A stretch of DNA of 8,104 nt from an uncultured Eubacteriales bacterium (GCA_902495025.1 CABUWB010000078.1:1-8104); one strand, 5' to 3'. Positions 1 to 5,616 are shown, counted from the stretch's first letter. Notes: a model not told the origin generated them from the sequence alone. Numbers and translations: made by a program.

Positions 1-68
1 GATTGCCGCCTCAGGACGCATAGGCGAGCAGTATTGCGTAGCAATACGACCAGCCCCTACGGCAAATC
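1..68. repeat. Repeat-like palindromic intergenic segment (cut by window edge)
   Basis: This non-coding stretch is richer in GC than the flanking AT-rich spacer. It contains a perfect 7-bp hairpin with a 3-base loop (GTATTGC at 31-37, GCAATAC at 41-47). Its ends are near-inverted copies of each other: GATTGCCG at 1-8 and CGGCAAATC at 60-68. The minus strand carries a GTAGGGGC string, which I associate from memory with short dispersed intergenic repeats of clostridial genomes. No convincing reading frame is present. The element may continue to the left of the window. It could also simply be the 3' region of an unseen neighbour, so confidence is low. Confidence 0.35.
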
Positions 69-132
69 CATACGTTATTGATTTGAATGTTAGGTTGATA
101 ATTTTACACCCCTAAACATTAATTTACACTAC

Positions 133-166
133 AAAATAGGCTGCCACATTATTAATGCAGCAGCCT
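133..166 (-). terminator. Probable intrinsic terminator of the serC-serA operon
   Basis: It lies 15 bases past the serA stop codon. On the minus strand a 7-bp AGGCTGC/GCAGCCT stem (160-166 with 138-144) can extend by six more pairs, two of them wobble, around a 3-base loop. It is followed by ATTTTG, so the U-tract is short. Position and stem strength support termination, but the weak U-tract leaves some doubt. A looser AT-rich inverted repeat (AATGTTAGG at 86-94, CCTAAACATT at 111-120) follows and might act as a backup. Confidence 0.65.
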
Positions 167-181
167 CTTACCTTACAAAAA

Positions 182-1327
182 TCAGATTAATCTTACCTTA
201 ATTACGCCCTCAACAGCCTCAACAGCAGCCTTATCGGCATCAGTTGCGTCAGCGTCAATAATAGCGTAGCCATAGTTACCTCTTACTGCGCTTGCGCTCT
301 GTACAGCTCTTGCGCCAAATACAGCAGCAGCCTTTGCAGCAGCGTCGCTGTCAGCCTTATAGAGTACGCAAACCCTTGCCTTGCCTGTAGCCCTGCCAAG
401 TGTAAGGCGTGGGTAGTTTACGGAGTTGACAATAATACCGTTTTCGATATAGTCTGTCATCTCTCTTGCAGCCATAGCGGCACAGTTATCCTCTGCCTCA
501 GGTGTAGATGCGCCAAGGTGAGGCAGGCAGATAATATTTTCAACACCAAGGAGATAATCATCAGCAAAGTCGCTTATGTACTTTGCAACCTTACCACTCT
601 TAACAGCCTCTGCCATATCAGCGGAATTTGTAAGCTCACCTCTTGCAAAGTTAAGTATTCTTACGCCGTCCTTACACTTTGCAATATTCTCCTTGCAGAA
701 GGTATTTTTTGTATCTGGTGTAGCAGGTACGTGAATTGTGATATAATCACTTACAGCAAAAATATCATCAATATTTTCAACAACCTTTACAGCACTGTTA
801 AGTGCAAGTGCACCCTTAACAGAAAGGAATGGGTCATAGCCGTAAACAGTCATACCAAGTGCAATAGCAGCGTCAGCAACAAGTGCGCCGATAGCACCAA
901 GACCGATAATACCAAGCGTCTTGCCGATAACCTCAGGACCTGCGTATGTACTCTTACCCTTTTCAACAGCCTTTGAAACGTCCTCTGTACCCTTCATTGA
1001 CTGTACCCAGCAGTCAGCCTCAACAATCTTACGTGAGGAAATTAAAAGGCCTGCAAGCACAAGCTCCTTAACGGCATTTGCGTTAGCACCGGGAGTATTG
1101 AATACAACGATACCCTGCTCTGCGCACTTGTCAAGAGGAATGTTGTTTACACCTGCACCGCAGCGTGCAATTGCAAGCAGCGACTCGGGCATTTCCATAT
1201 CGTGCATTTTAGCACTTCTTACCATAATGCCGTCGGGATTTTTCTCATCATCGGACACAACATAGCTTGCAGGAAGGTCAGCAAGACCGATTTTAGAAAT
1301 CTTATTAAGAGTAAGTATTTTAGCCAT
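182..1327 (-). CDS. serA: D-3-phosphoglycerate dehydrogenase (short clostridial type)
   Basis: Oxidises 3-phosphoglycerate to 3-phosphohydroxypyruvate with NAD+, the first committed step of serine synthesis, in the cytoplasm. The protein is 381 aa. The Rossmann motif GLGAIG is at 142-147, with the adenosine-ribose Asp at 165 (YGYDP). The substrate/catalytic Arg is at 229 (FARG) and the catalytic His at 270 (PHLGAST). Residues about 305-381 form a short, alanine-rich ACT-like tail ending in VIKVRLI. A frame extending to 1363 exists, but the start at 1327 is chosen because GGAGG at 1338-1342 lies 10 bases upstream of that ATG; the longer form would begin inside the serC-serA hairpin. Oddities: the usual catalytic Glu of the DxFxxE-type segment appears to be Asp257 (SDFADDY), and the ACT tail lacks the usual asparagine-proline effector loop. 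It follows serC by 61 bases and is probably co-transcribed. Confidence 0.95.
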   Translation of the reverse strand: MAKILTLNKISKIGLADLPASYVVSDDEKNPDGIMVRSAKMHDMEMPESLLAIARCGAGVNNIPLDKCAEQGIVVFNTPGANANAVKELVLAGLLISSRKIVEADCWVQSMKGTEDVSKAVEKGKSTYAGPEVIGKTLGIIGLGAIGALVADAAIALGMTVYGYDPFLSVKGALALNSAVKVVENIDDIFAVSDYITIHVPATPDTKNTFCKENIAKCKDGVRILNFARGELTNSADMAEAVKSGKVAKYISDFADDYLLGVENIICLPHLGASTPEAEDNCAAMAAREMTDYIENGIIVNSVNYPRLTLGRATGKARVCVLYKADSDAAAKAAAVFGARAVQSASAVRGNYGYAIIDADATDADKAAVEAVEGVIKVRLI

Positions 1328-1337
1328 TATAAATAAA

Positions 1338-1342
1338 CCTCC
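1338..1342 (-). promoter_or_regulatory. Ribosome binding site deciding the serA start
   Basis: GGAGG on the minus strand sits 10 bases before the ATG at 1327. The in-frame ATG 12 codons upstream has no such site and lies in a hairpin stem, so the shorter SerA is preferred. Confidence 0.8.
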
Positions 1343-1351
1343 AAAATAATA

Positions 1352-1384
1352 GGTATGCCGCACAGTTTATGTGCGGCGGATACC
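1352..1384 (-). promoter_or_regulatory. Hairpin between serC and serA
   Basis: The 61-base gap between serC and serA contains a perfect 8-bp stem (GCCGCACA/TGTGCGGC, 1357-1364 with 1370-1377) around a 5-base loop. A further 5 pairs (GGTAT/ATACC, 1352-1356 with 1380-1384) extend it past a two-base bulge. No U-run of four or more follows directly on the minus strand, so a full terminator is unlikely. It could act as an RNA-stability element, a processing site or a partial attenuator that sets the SerC:SerA ratio. That role is inferred. Confidence 0.7.
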
Positions 1385-1388
1385 AAAA

Positions 1389-2468
1389 TTAATTATTTTC
1401 TGTTTCAAACTTCTTCATAAAATCAACAAGCGCCTTAACACCCTCAACAGGCATAGCGTTGTAGATAGAAGCACGCATACCGCCAACTGTTCTGTGACCC
1501 TTAAGGTTTACAAAACCTGCAGCAGTAGCCTCCTTAATAAACTTAGCGTTAAGCTCGTCGCTGTCAGTTACAAAAGGTACGTTCATAAGAGAACGGTCCT
1601 CAGGAACAACAGTACCCTTGAACATCTTTGAGTTGTCAAGGAAGTCGTAAAGGATACCTGCCTTCTCCTCGTTAATCTTCTGCATTTCAGCTACGCCGCC
1701 AATGCTCTTAAGCCACTGGAATACAAGACCTGCAATATAAATTGAGTAGCAAGGTGGTGTATTGTAAAGGCTCTCCTTGTCTGCATGAATCTTGTAGTCA
1801 AGCATTGTAGGGCAGTCAGCCTTTGCATTGCCGAGTAAGTCCTCACGAATGATAACAATTGTAACACCTGCAGGGCCAACATTCTTCTGTGCGCCTGCGT
1901 AGAGCAGACCAAACTTGCTTACGTCCATAACCTCGGACATAATGTTGCTTGAAATATCAGCTACAAGAGGTACATTGCCTGTATCTGGGAGCTTTGTGTA
2001 TCTTGTACCGTAAATTGTGTTGTTATATGTAATGTAGAAATAATCAGCGTTTGGATTAAAGGTACTCTTATCCAGCTTTGGAATGTAAGAGTAGGTCTTA
2101 TCCTCGGAGCTTGCAACAATGTTTACCTCGCCCCACTTAGCTGCCTCCTCGGCTGCCTTTTTAGCCCACTGACCTGTCTTAACATAGTCTGCATGGCCTG
2201 TCTTGTAAAGGTTGAGAGGTACCATTGCAAACTGTGTGTTGCCACCGCCCTGAAGGAAAAGCACCTTGTAGTTAGCGGGGATATTCATAAGGTCACGTAT
2301 ATCTGCCTCTGCCTGCTTGATGATGTCATCAAAAGCCTTTGAGCGGTGGCTCATCTCCATAACGGACATGCCTGTATCACCGTAGCAGATTAACTCCTTC
2401 TGAGCCTTTTCAAGCACAGGTAATGGGAGCATAGATGGACCTGCCGAAAAGTTATAAACTCTGTTCAT
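1389..2468 (-). CDS. serC: Phosphoserine aminotransferase
   Basis: PLP enzyme that transfers the amino group of glutamate to 3-phosphohydroxypyruvate, giving O-phosphoserine, the second step of serine synthesis. Many SerC enzymes also act in pyridoxal phosphate synthesis. At 359 aa it matches the family length. Visible family features are the N-terminal NFSAGPSMLP, the cofactor-phosphate segment QGGGNTQF (73-80), Asp171 in ADISSN, the Schiff-base Lys195 in YAGAQKNVGPAG, NTPPCYSIY (236-244), and the substrate-binding tail GHRTVGGMRASIYNAM (324-339) with His325 and Arg326. AGGAGG at 2478-2483 lies 9 bases before the ATG, so the start is firm. It is the first gene of a serC-serA operon with its own promoter upstream. 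Codon choice looks adapted to strong expression. Confidence 0.97.
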   Translation of the reverse strand: MNRVYNFSAGPSMLPLPVLEKAQKELICYGDTGMSVMEMSHRSKAFDDIIKQAEADIRDLMNIPANYKVLFLQGGGNTQFAMVPLNLYKTGHADYVKTGQWAKKAAEEAAKWGEVNIVASSEDKTYSYIPKLDKSTFNPNADYFYITYNNTIYGTRYTKLPDTGNVPLVADISSNIMSEVMDVSKFGLLYAGAQKNVGPAGVTIVIIREDLLGNAKADCPTMLDYKIHADKESLYNTPPCYSIYIAGLVFQWLKSIGGVAEMQKINEEKAGILYDFLDNSKMFKGTVVPEDRSLMNVPFVTDSDELNAKFIKEATAAGFVNLKGHRTVGGMRASIYNAMPVEGVKALVDFMKKFETENN

Positions 2469-2520
2469 TTCCTAATTCCTCCTAATGAATATATAACAAT
2501 ATTAAAGGTAGCTTACCATC

Positions 2521-2546
2521 AGAAAAACAATCAAGCCTGTTTTTCT
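2521..2546 (-). promoter_or_regulatory. Hairpin in the serC leader
   Basis: A perfect 9-bp stem (AGAAAAACA/TGTTTTTCT) encloses an 8-base loop in the transcribed leader of serC, about 50 bases before the start codon. On the minus strand the 3' arm is U-rich. It resembles the second half of a leader regulator, but there is no proper terminator U-tract after it. A regulatory role is inferred. I do not recognise a known riboswitch class or the conserved T-box sequence here. Confidence 0.45.
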
Positions 2547-2569
2547 TCAGATAAGTTATAATTTGACAT
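2531..2569 (-). CDS. Possible 12-codon leader peptide upstream of serC
   Basis: Within the serC leader, about 17 bases after the predicted transcription start, an ATG opens a 12-residue frame, MSNYNLSEEKQA, ending in TGA inside the loop of the 2521-2546 hairpin. Two of its 12 codons are serine (TCA, TCT). The placement, with the stop codon in a hairpin loop, is what a translated leader regulating a serine operon might look like. Against it, there is no Shine-Dalgarno sequence at a normal distance, and short frames arise by chance. Treat this as a candidate only. Confidence 0.15.
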   Translation of the reverse strand: MSNYNLSEEKQA

Positions 2570-2579
2570 AGCTGCCAAA
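2562..2579 (-). promoter_or_regulatory. Second small hairpin in the serC leader
   Basis: TTTGGCA and TGTCAAA on the minus strand pair over 7 bp with one G-U, closing a 4-base loop just after the predicted serC transcript start. The ATG of the possible leader peptide starts at the loop edge of this hairpin. The stem is AU-rich and may be fortuitous. Confidence 0.3.
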
Positions 2580-2592
2580 ATCTATACCTTTT

Positions 2593-2621
2593 ATTATATT
2601 ACAACTGTTTTGCTTAGTCAA
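2593..2621 (-). promoter_or_regulatory. SigA-type promoter of serC-serA
   Basis: On the minus strand there is a -35 box TTGACT (2616-2621), a 17-base spacer and a perfect -10 box TATAAT (2593-2598). This is the strongest promoter match in the window. Transcription should begin near 2586, leaving a leader of about 117 bases before serC. It lies about 60 bases beyond the stop of the upstream AIR-synthase-like gene, with no clear terminator in between, so read-through from that gene may add to serC expression. Confidence 0.85.
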
Positions 2622-2682
2622 GAGCCGCAATCAAAAGTTTGTCAAAAATATGTCAGCTGAATTTGCTTTAAGCTAAAAATTA

Positions 2683-3684
2683 TCACATTTTATTCTTCAT
2701 TCCGTCCGCAACCCTGTAAAGCTCGTCTGTTTCGGGCGGTGTAAGCGGCATAAGCTCTCCGTTTTTCTCCACAAGCCTTTCGCCGTCTGTTATTACGCCT
2801 ATTTCGGCAGCTTTTATGCCTGCCCCTTCAAGCGCACCTACAAGCTCACTGCCATTTGCTGACGTAATAAGCATTGAGCCGCTTGAAATAAGCCTTAACG
2901 GATTTACACCGCATATATCACACAGCTTTTTTGTAACAGGCAGTATGGGTATTTTGTCCTCATAAACCGTAATACCCACACCTGCGCACTCGGCAATCTC
3001 ATGACAGGCGCCAAGTATGCCGCCCTCGGTTACATCATGCATGGAGCTTGCTCCCATTTTTGCTGCCACAGCACCCTCAGGTACTACGCTTAGCATTGAT
3101 GAAAAGCTCTCGCACACCACCTTTTCCTCCTCCGTAAGCCTCTCATGCCAGAAGTCCTTATAATCGGCATAAATTATACTGCTTCCCTCAATTGCGGCGT
3201 ACTTTGTCATAATAACGCTCTCGCCTGCCTTTGCGCCGCCTGAGGATATAAACCTTTTGCCCCTGCCTATCGCCGTACAGGATATAACAGGTCTTGTTAC
3301 AGCGTCCGTAATTTCGGTATGACCGCCAAGCACAGCAACGCCTGCCGCATTTGCACTTTTATACAGATTTTCCGTAATGGCGGAAATCTCCGCCTCCGTA
3401 ATATCGGGAGGGAGCAGGGTGGTTACCATAAGCCCTATCACCTCACCGCCTGCCGAGGCAATATCGTTTGAGTTGATATGCACCGCAAGAGCGCCTATGT
3501 TCTCTGCCGCACCTGTAATGGGGTCAGTTGAGAGCATACATATATCATTGCCGAATTTAAGCGCCGCACAGTCCTCACCCACAGACGGAGAGGTAAGCAC
3601 CTCGTCCTTTCTTATGCCCCATTTTTTTATTGGCTCCAGTATCAGCTTACTAAGAACCTCATTGGGCAGCTTTCCTATCTTCAT
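2683..3684 (-). CDS. AIR-synthase-family protein, HypE/ThiL-like, function unassigned
   Basis: A 333-aa member of the PurM/ThiL/HypE/SelD ATP-binding fold. An N-terminal AIRS domain (about 30-145) has VGEDCAAL (35-42), STDPITG (52-58) and the metal/ATP loop HINSNDIASAGGE (69-81). A C-terminal AIRS domain (about 155-310) has the family signature HDVTEGG (216-222); GGHTEIT is at 120-126. Relatives use ATP to activate an oxygen or carboxamide for dehydration or amidation, or to phosphorylate a substrate. True HypE ends in a reactive cysteine; this protein ends MKNKM with no tail cysteine, and no hydrogenase genes are nearby. It also lacks the N-terminal Cys/Sec of SelD. The substrate is therefore unknown. 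GGGAGG at 3692-3697 lies 7 bases before the ATG. It is transcribed divergently from ispE. ATA isoleucine codons are frequent, unlike in serA. Confidence 0.85.
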   Translation of the reverse strand: MKIGKLPNEVLSKLILEPIKKWGIRKDEVLTSPSVGEDCAALKFGNDICMLSTDPITGAAENIGALAVHINSNDIASAGGEVIGLMVTTLLPPDITEAEISAITENLYKSANAAGVAVLGGHTEITDAVTRPVISCTAIGRGKRFISSGGAKAGESVIMTKYAAIEGSSIIYADYKDFWHERLTEEEKVVCESFSSMLSVVPEGAVAAKMGASSMHDVTEGGILGACHEIAECAGVGITVYEDKIPILPVTKKLCDICGVNPLRLISSGSMLITSANGSELVGALEGAGIKAAEIGVITDGERLVEKNGELMPLTPPETDELYRVADGMKNKM

Positions 3685-3711
3685 TATAAAACCTCCCTTA
3701 TCAATACAAAA

Positions 3712-3740
3712 ATAATAGCATTGATTTTGCCAAATTGCAA
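3712..3740 (-). promoter_or_regulatory. Promoter of the AIR-synthase-like gene
   Basis: On the minus strand there is a -35 box TTGCAA (3735-3740), a 17-base spacer and a -10 box TATTAT (3712-3717). The transcript would start near 3705, giving a leader of only about 20 bases that holds the GGGAGG site. The -35 match is moderate (4 of 6). It is back to back with the ispE promoter. Confidence 0.6.
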
Positions 3741-3748
3741 GCCGATAC

Positions 3749-3777
3749 TTGAATTGTACCTATAAACAGAGTATAAT
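3749..3777 (+). promoter_or_regulatory. Promoter of ispE
   Basis: A -35 box TTGAAT (3749-3754), a 17-base spacer and a perfect -10 box TATAAT (3772-3777). Transcription should begin near 3784, about 24 bases before the start codon. Only 8 bases separate its -35 box from that of the divergent AIR-synthase-like gene, so the two RNA polymerase footprints overlap. Confidence 0.8.
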
Positions 3778-3793
3778 TAACAAAAAGGAAAGC

Positions 3794-3798
3794 GGAGG
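3794..3798 (+). promoter_or_regulatory. Ribosome binding site supporting the ispE TTG start
   Basis: GGAGG lies 9 bases before the TTG at 3808. There is no in-frame ATG near this position, and the downstream reading matches the IspE N-terminus directly, so TTG is the start. Confidence 0.85.
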
Positions 3799-3807
3799 TA
3801 TAGGGTC

Positions 3808-4686
3808 TTGAAATACATAAACCTAAAAGCAAGAGCAAAAATAAATACGGCGCTTGATGTGCTTGGCAAGCGTGAGGACGGCTATCACGAGCTGAGAATG
3901 ATTATGCAGACGGTCAACCTCTGCGACAATATATTTATAAAGCGTATTAACGAGGATAAAATAGAGCTTAAAACCAACCTCAGCTGGCTGCCCACAGACG
4001 AGCGCAACCTTATGTACAAGGCGGCTGATTTAATGCGAAAGCGCTACAACATAAGAGAGGGTGTTTTTATGGAGCTTACCAAAACAATACCCGTTGCGGC
4101 AGGGCTTGCAGGCGGCAGCTCGGACTGCGCCGCAGTCCTAATAGGTATGAACAGGCTTTTTGAGCTTGCACTCCCACAGGAGGAAATGCTTGCCATAGGC
4201 AAGGAGCTTGGGGCAGACGTACCCTACTGTATAATGAGGGGTACTGTGCTTGCCGAGGGCATAGGCGAAAAGCTGACAAGGCTGCACCCTTTCCCCAACT
4301 GCTTTGTGCTTTTATGCAAGCCTAATATCAATGTATCCACCGCTACTGTATTTAAAAGCCTTGATTTAAGCAATGTATCCGACCACCCCGATATTGAAAA
4401 AATGATTGCCGATATTGAAAATGGCGACCTTAAAGCGGTTGCAGACGGTATGTCCAACGTGCTTGAAAGCGTTACAATTAAAAATTATCCAATTGTTGCG
4501 GATATTAAGCAGAAAATGCTTGATACGGGCGCAATCGGCTCAATGATGAGCGGCAGCGGCCCTACCGTTTTCGGTTTTTATGAGAATTATGAAAAGGGAC
4601 TTGCCGCATTAAAGGAAATAAGACGTGCCTTTCGTGTTAAAGAGGTTTATCTCACAACCATTTTTAATGAAAAAAGCAAAAATTAA
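3808..4686 (+). CDS. ispE: 4-diphosphocytidyl-2-C-methyl-D-erythritol kinase
   Basis: GHMP-family kinase that phosphorylates the 2-hydroxyl of CDP-methylerythritol with ATP in the non-mevalonate (MEP) route to isoprenoid precursors; cytoplasmic. The product is 292 aa, close to the usual 280-290. The N-terminal motif KARAKINTALDVLGKR holds catalytic Lys11, followed by DGYHELR. The ATP glycine-rich loop is PVAAGLAGGSSD (95-106). The catalytic base is Asp137 in LGADVPY, and the C-terminal GHMP motif is GSMMSGSGPTVFGFY (244-258). All expected active-site segments are intact. Translation begins at TTG with GGAGG 9 bases upstream. The gene is the only one on the plus strand here, has its own promoter, and ends in a strong terminator, so it is probably monocistronic. 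Confidence 0.96.
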   Translation: MKYINLKARAKINTALDVLGKREDGYHELRMIMQTVNLCDNIFIKRINEDKIELKTNLSWLPTDERNLMYKAADLMRKRYNIREGVFMELTKTIPVAAGLAGGSSDCAAVLIGMNRLFELALPQEEMLAIGKELGADVPYCIMRGTVLAEGIGEKLTRLHPFPNCFVLLCKPNINVSTATVFKSLDLSNVSDHPDIEKMIADIENGDLKAVADGMSNVLESVTIKNYPIVADIKQKMLDTGAIGSMMSGSGPTVFGFYENYEKGLAALKEIRRAFRVKEVYLTTIFNEKSKN

Positions 4687-4691
4687 TCAAA

Positions 4692-4733
4692 AAAATGCTG
4701 TAACCGCAACCGTTACAGCATTTTAATTTTTTT
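4692..4733. terminator. Bidirectional intrinsic terminator between ispE and the DUF1189 gene
   Basis: A perfect 13-bp stem (AAAATGCTGTAAC at 4692-4704 with GTTACAGCATTTT at 4712-4724) closes a 7-base loop. On the plus strand it is followed by TTTTTTT at 4727-4733, and on the minus strand by a run of U from the A-tract at about 4689-4695. It begins 5 bases after the ispE stop, and its plus-strand U-tract touches the stop codon of the convergent gene. It can therefore end transcription from both sides. Confidence 0.93.
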
Positions 4734-5523
4734 AATTGTTGACACTGCTTATATCCGCAATAATTACACCGCTCTGGGTCTTGATATTTTTAAGTGCCAT
4801 ATAAATATAGAACGCACCCACCGCATAAAATACAAGCGAGTTAAACGCAAAGCCTGCAACAAGCGGCACAACAAGGCTCATAATAAGCGGCAGCGTCCTT
4901 GCGTAGGCGGAAAGCTGAATCATCTTTTCAAATTTAAGCGGCACTCTGGTTATCATCATATTGATAATATTGCCGATAAGTGCAAGCATTACGATACTGT
5001 AAAGTGCCTGCAGTGCCCTGCCGACAAACCACATCAGCACCACAATTGAAATTATGCCCGCACGTACGCTTTTATCTGCAAGTGCGTTAAAAATATCCTC
5101 GCTGCCAAAGTCAGCGCCTATATCCATAAATGCAAGCGATTCGCCCCTCATACCGTTATAAACATACATCTGCTCTTTGCTTGCGATAAAAGCACAGGTG
5201 CTGTCACCAACCTTAGACACATCAAGCTCTGTTTCATCGGTATTGATATAAATTCTCACACCGTTTGCCCTATCCTCAAAATCCACCTTTTCCATATCAA
5301 GCTCACCGTTTTTAACGGAAAAAGCAGGTATGTATTTTTTGGCAAAGCCCTCCATGCCGCCCATGGCAAAATAACCCGGTGCCGAAGCAGCCACCATAAA
5401 TACAACCGTAAATATAACAGTAATAATTGTGTATAAAAAGGTTTTTATTCCCTTTACCTCAATAAGCTGCGGATAAGAGCCGAAACGGTACAAAGCTGTT
5501 AAAAACTGTTTTGCAAACGACAT
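4732..5523 (-). CDS. DUF1189-like integral membrane protein
   Basis: A 263-aa membrane protein whose layout fits the Firmicutes DUF1189 family, for which I know no established function. A short cytoplasmic N-terminus (1-26, with KQFLTALYRFGSYPQL) leads to one membrane segment at about 27-49. A polar, probably extracytoplasmic, domain of about 100 residues follows (50-152). The C-terminal block has three to four hydrophobic segments (about 154-168, 172-191, 209-227, 228-246). There is no cleavable signal peptide or lipobox. The start at 5523 is favoured over an in-frame ATG at 5550: GGGAGG at 5531-5536 lies 7 bases upstream, and the predicted transcript starts near 5547, after the longer start. 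It has its own promoter and follows ybaK by 93 bases. The family assignment is from pattern memory. Confidence 0.75.
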   Translation of the reverse strand: MSFAKQFLTALYRFGSYPQLIEVKGIKTFLYTIITVIFTVVFMVAASAPGYFAMGGMEGFAKKYIPAFSVKNGELDMEKVDFEDRANGVRIYINTDETELDVSKVGDSTCAFIASKEQMYVYNGMRGESLAFMDIGADFGSEDIFNALADKSVRAGIISIVVLMWFVGRALQALYSIVMLALIGNIINMMITRVPLKFEKMIQLSAYARTLPLIMSLVVPLVAGFAFNSLVFYAVGAFYIYMALKNIKTQSGVIIADISSVNN

Positions 5524-5530
5524 TTCAATT

Positions 5531-5536
5531 CCTCCC
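5531..5536 (-). promoter_or_regulatory. Ribosome binding site deciding the DUF1189 start
   Basis: GGGAGG on the minus strand lies 7 bases before the ATG at 5523. The upstream in-frame ATG at 5550 would place this site inside the coding region. Confidence 0.8.
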
Positions 5537-5541
5537 TTTAA

Positions 5542-5559
5542 TATAATCATTTGATTATA
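5542..5559. promoter_or_regulatory. Perfect inverted repeat over the DUF1189 promoter, operator-like
   Basis: TATAATCA (5542-5549) and TGATTATA (5552-5559) form a perfect 8-bp inverted repeat with a 2-base centre. One arm contains the whole -10 box of the DUF1189 promoter and the other spans the predicted transcription start. A dimeric repressor bound here would block the promoter. The sequence is AT-rich and partly symmetrical because TATAAT occurs on both strands, so chance is possible. Confidence 0.4.
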
Positions 5560-5582
5560 CCATAAGAGAAGAAAAAATACAA
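5554..5582 (-). promoter_or_regulatory. Promoter of the DUF1189 gene
   Basis: On the minus strand there is a -35 box TTGTAT (5577-5582), a 17-base pyrimidine-rich spacer, and a perfect -10 box TATAAT (5554-5559) preceded by TG one base upstream (extended -10). Transcription should begin near 5547. No convincing terminator separates it from ybaK, so operon read-through is also possible. Confidence 0.75.
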
Positions 5583-5616
5583 ATATTATTTTCGTTAACT
5601 CGCCTGAAGCCCATTT

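Noticed and set aside
518..1265. Open frames on the plus strand antisense to serA (114 and 152 residues)
   Set aside because: They lie wholly inside a well-supported gene, have no ribosome sites of note, and their translations show no recognisable domain. They are shadows of the serA reading frame.
1328..1363. 12-residue N-terminal extension of SerA
   Set aside because: No ribosome site precedes it, it begins inside the intercistronic hairpin, and family proteins start at MAKILTL-like sequence.
2469..2592. T-box, SAM-type or other known riboswitch in the serC leader
   Set aside because: I see no T-box core sequence and no recognisable riboswitch core, and the leader is too short for a full T-box.
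2640..2645. A second TTGACA -35-like box upstream of serC
   Set aside because: No acceptable -10 box lies 16-18 bases downstream on the minus strand; the promoter at 2593-2621 is far better.
2653..2660. TCAGCTGA palindrome upstream of the serC promoter
   Set aside because: An 8-base palindrome does not extend further and is expected by chance in this length of sequence.
2683..3684. Assignment as hypE, selD, thiL or purM
   Set aside because: It lacks the HypE C-terminal cysteine and the SelD catalytic Cys/Sec, the metal loop differs from ThiL and PurM, and no matching pathway genes are adjacent.
5542..5547. TATAAT on the plus strand as a second promoter
   Set aside because: The -35 position (5519-5524) reads GACATT, a poor match, and no plus-strand gene follows.
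5524..5550. Longer DUF1189 protein starting at 5550
   Set aside because: The ribosome site would fall inside the coding region and the predicted transcript starts after this ATG.
5583..5616. Terminator after ybaK
   Set aside because: Only weak self-complementarity is present around GCCTGAAGC, with no stable stem followed by a U-tract.
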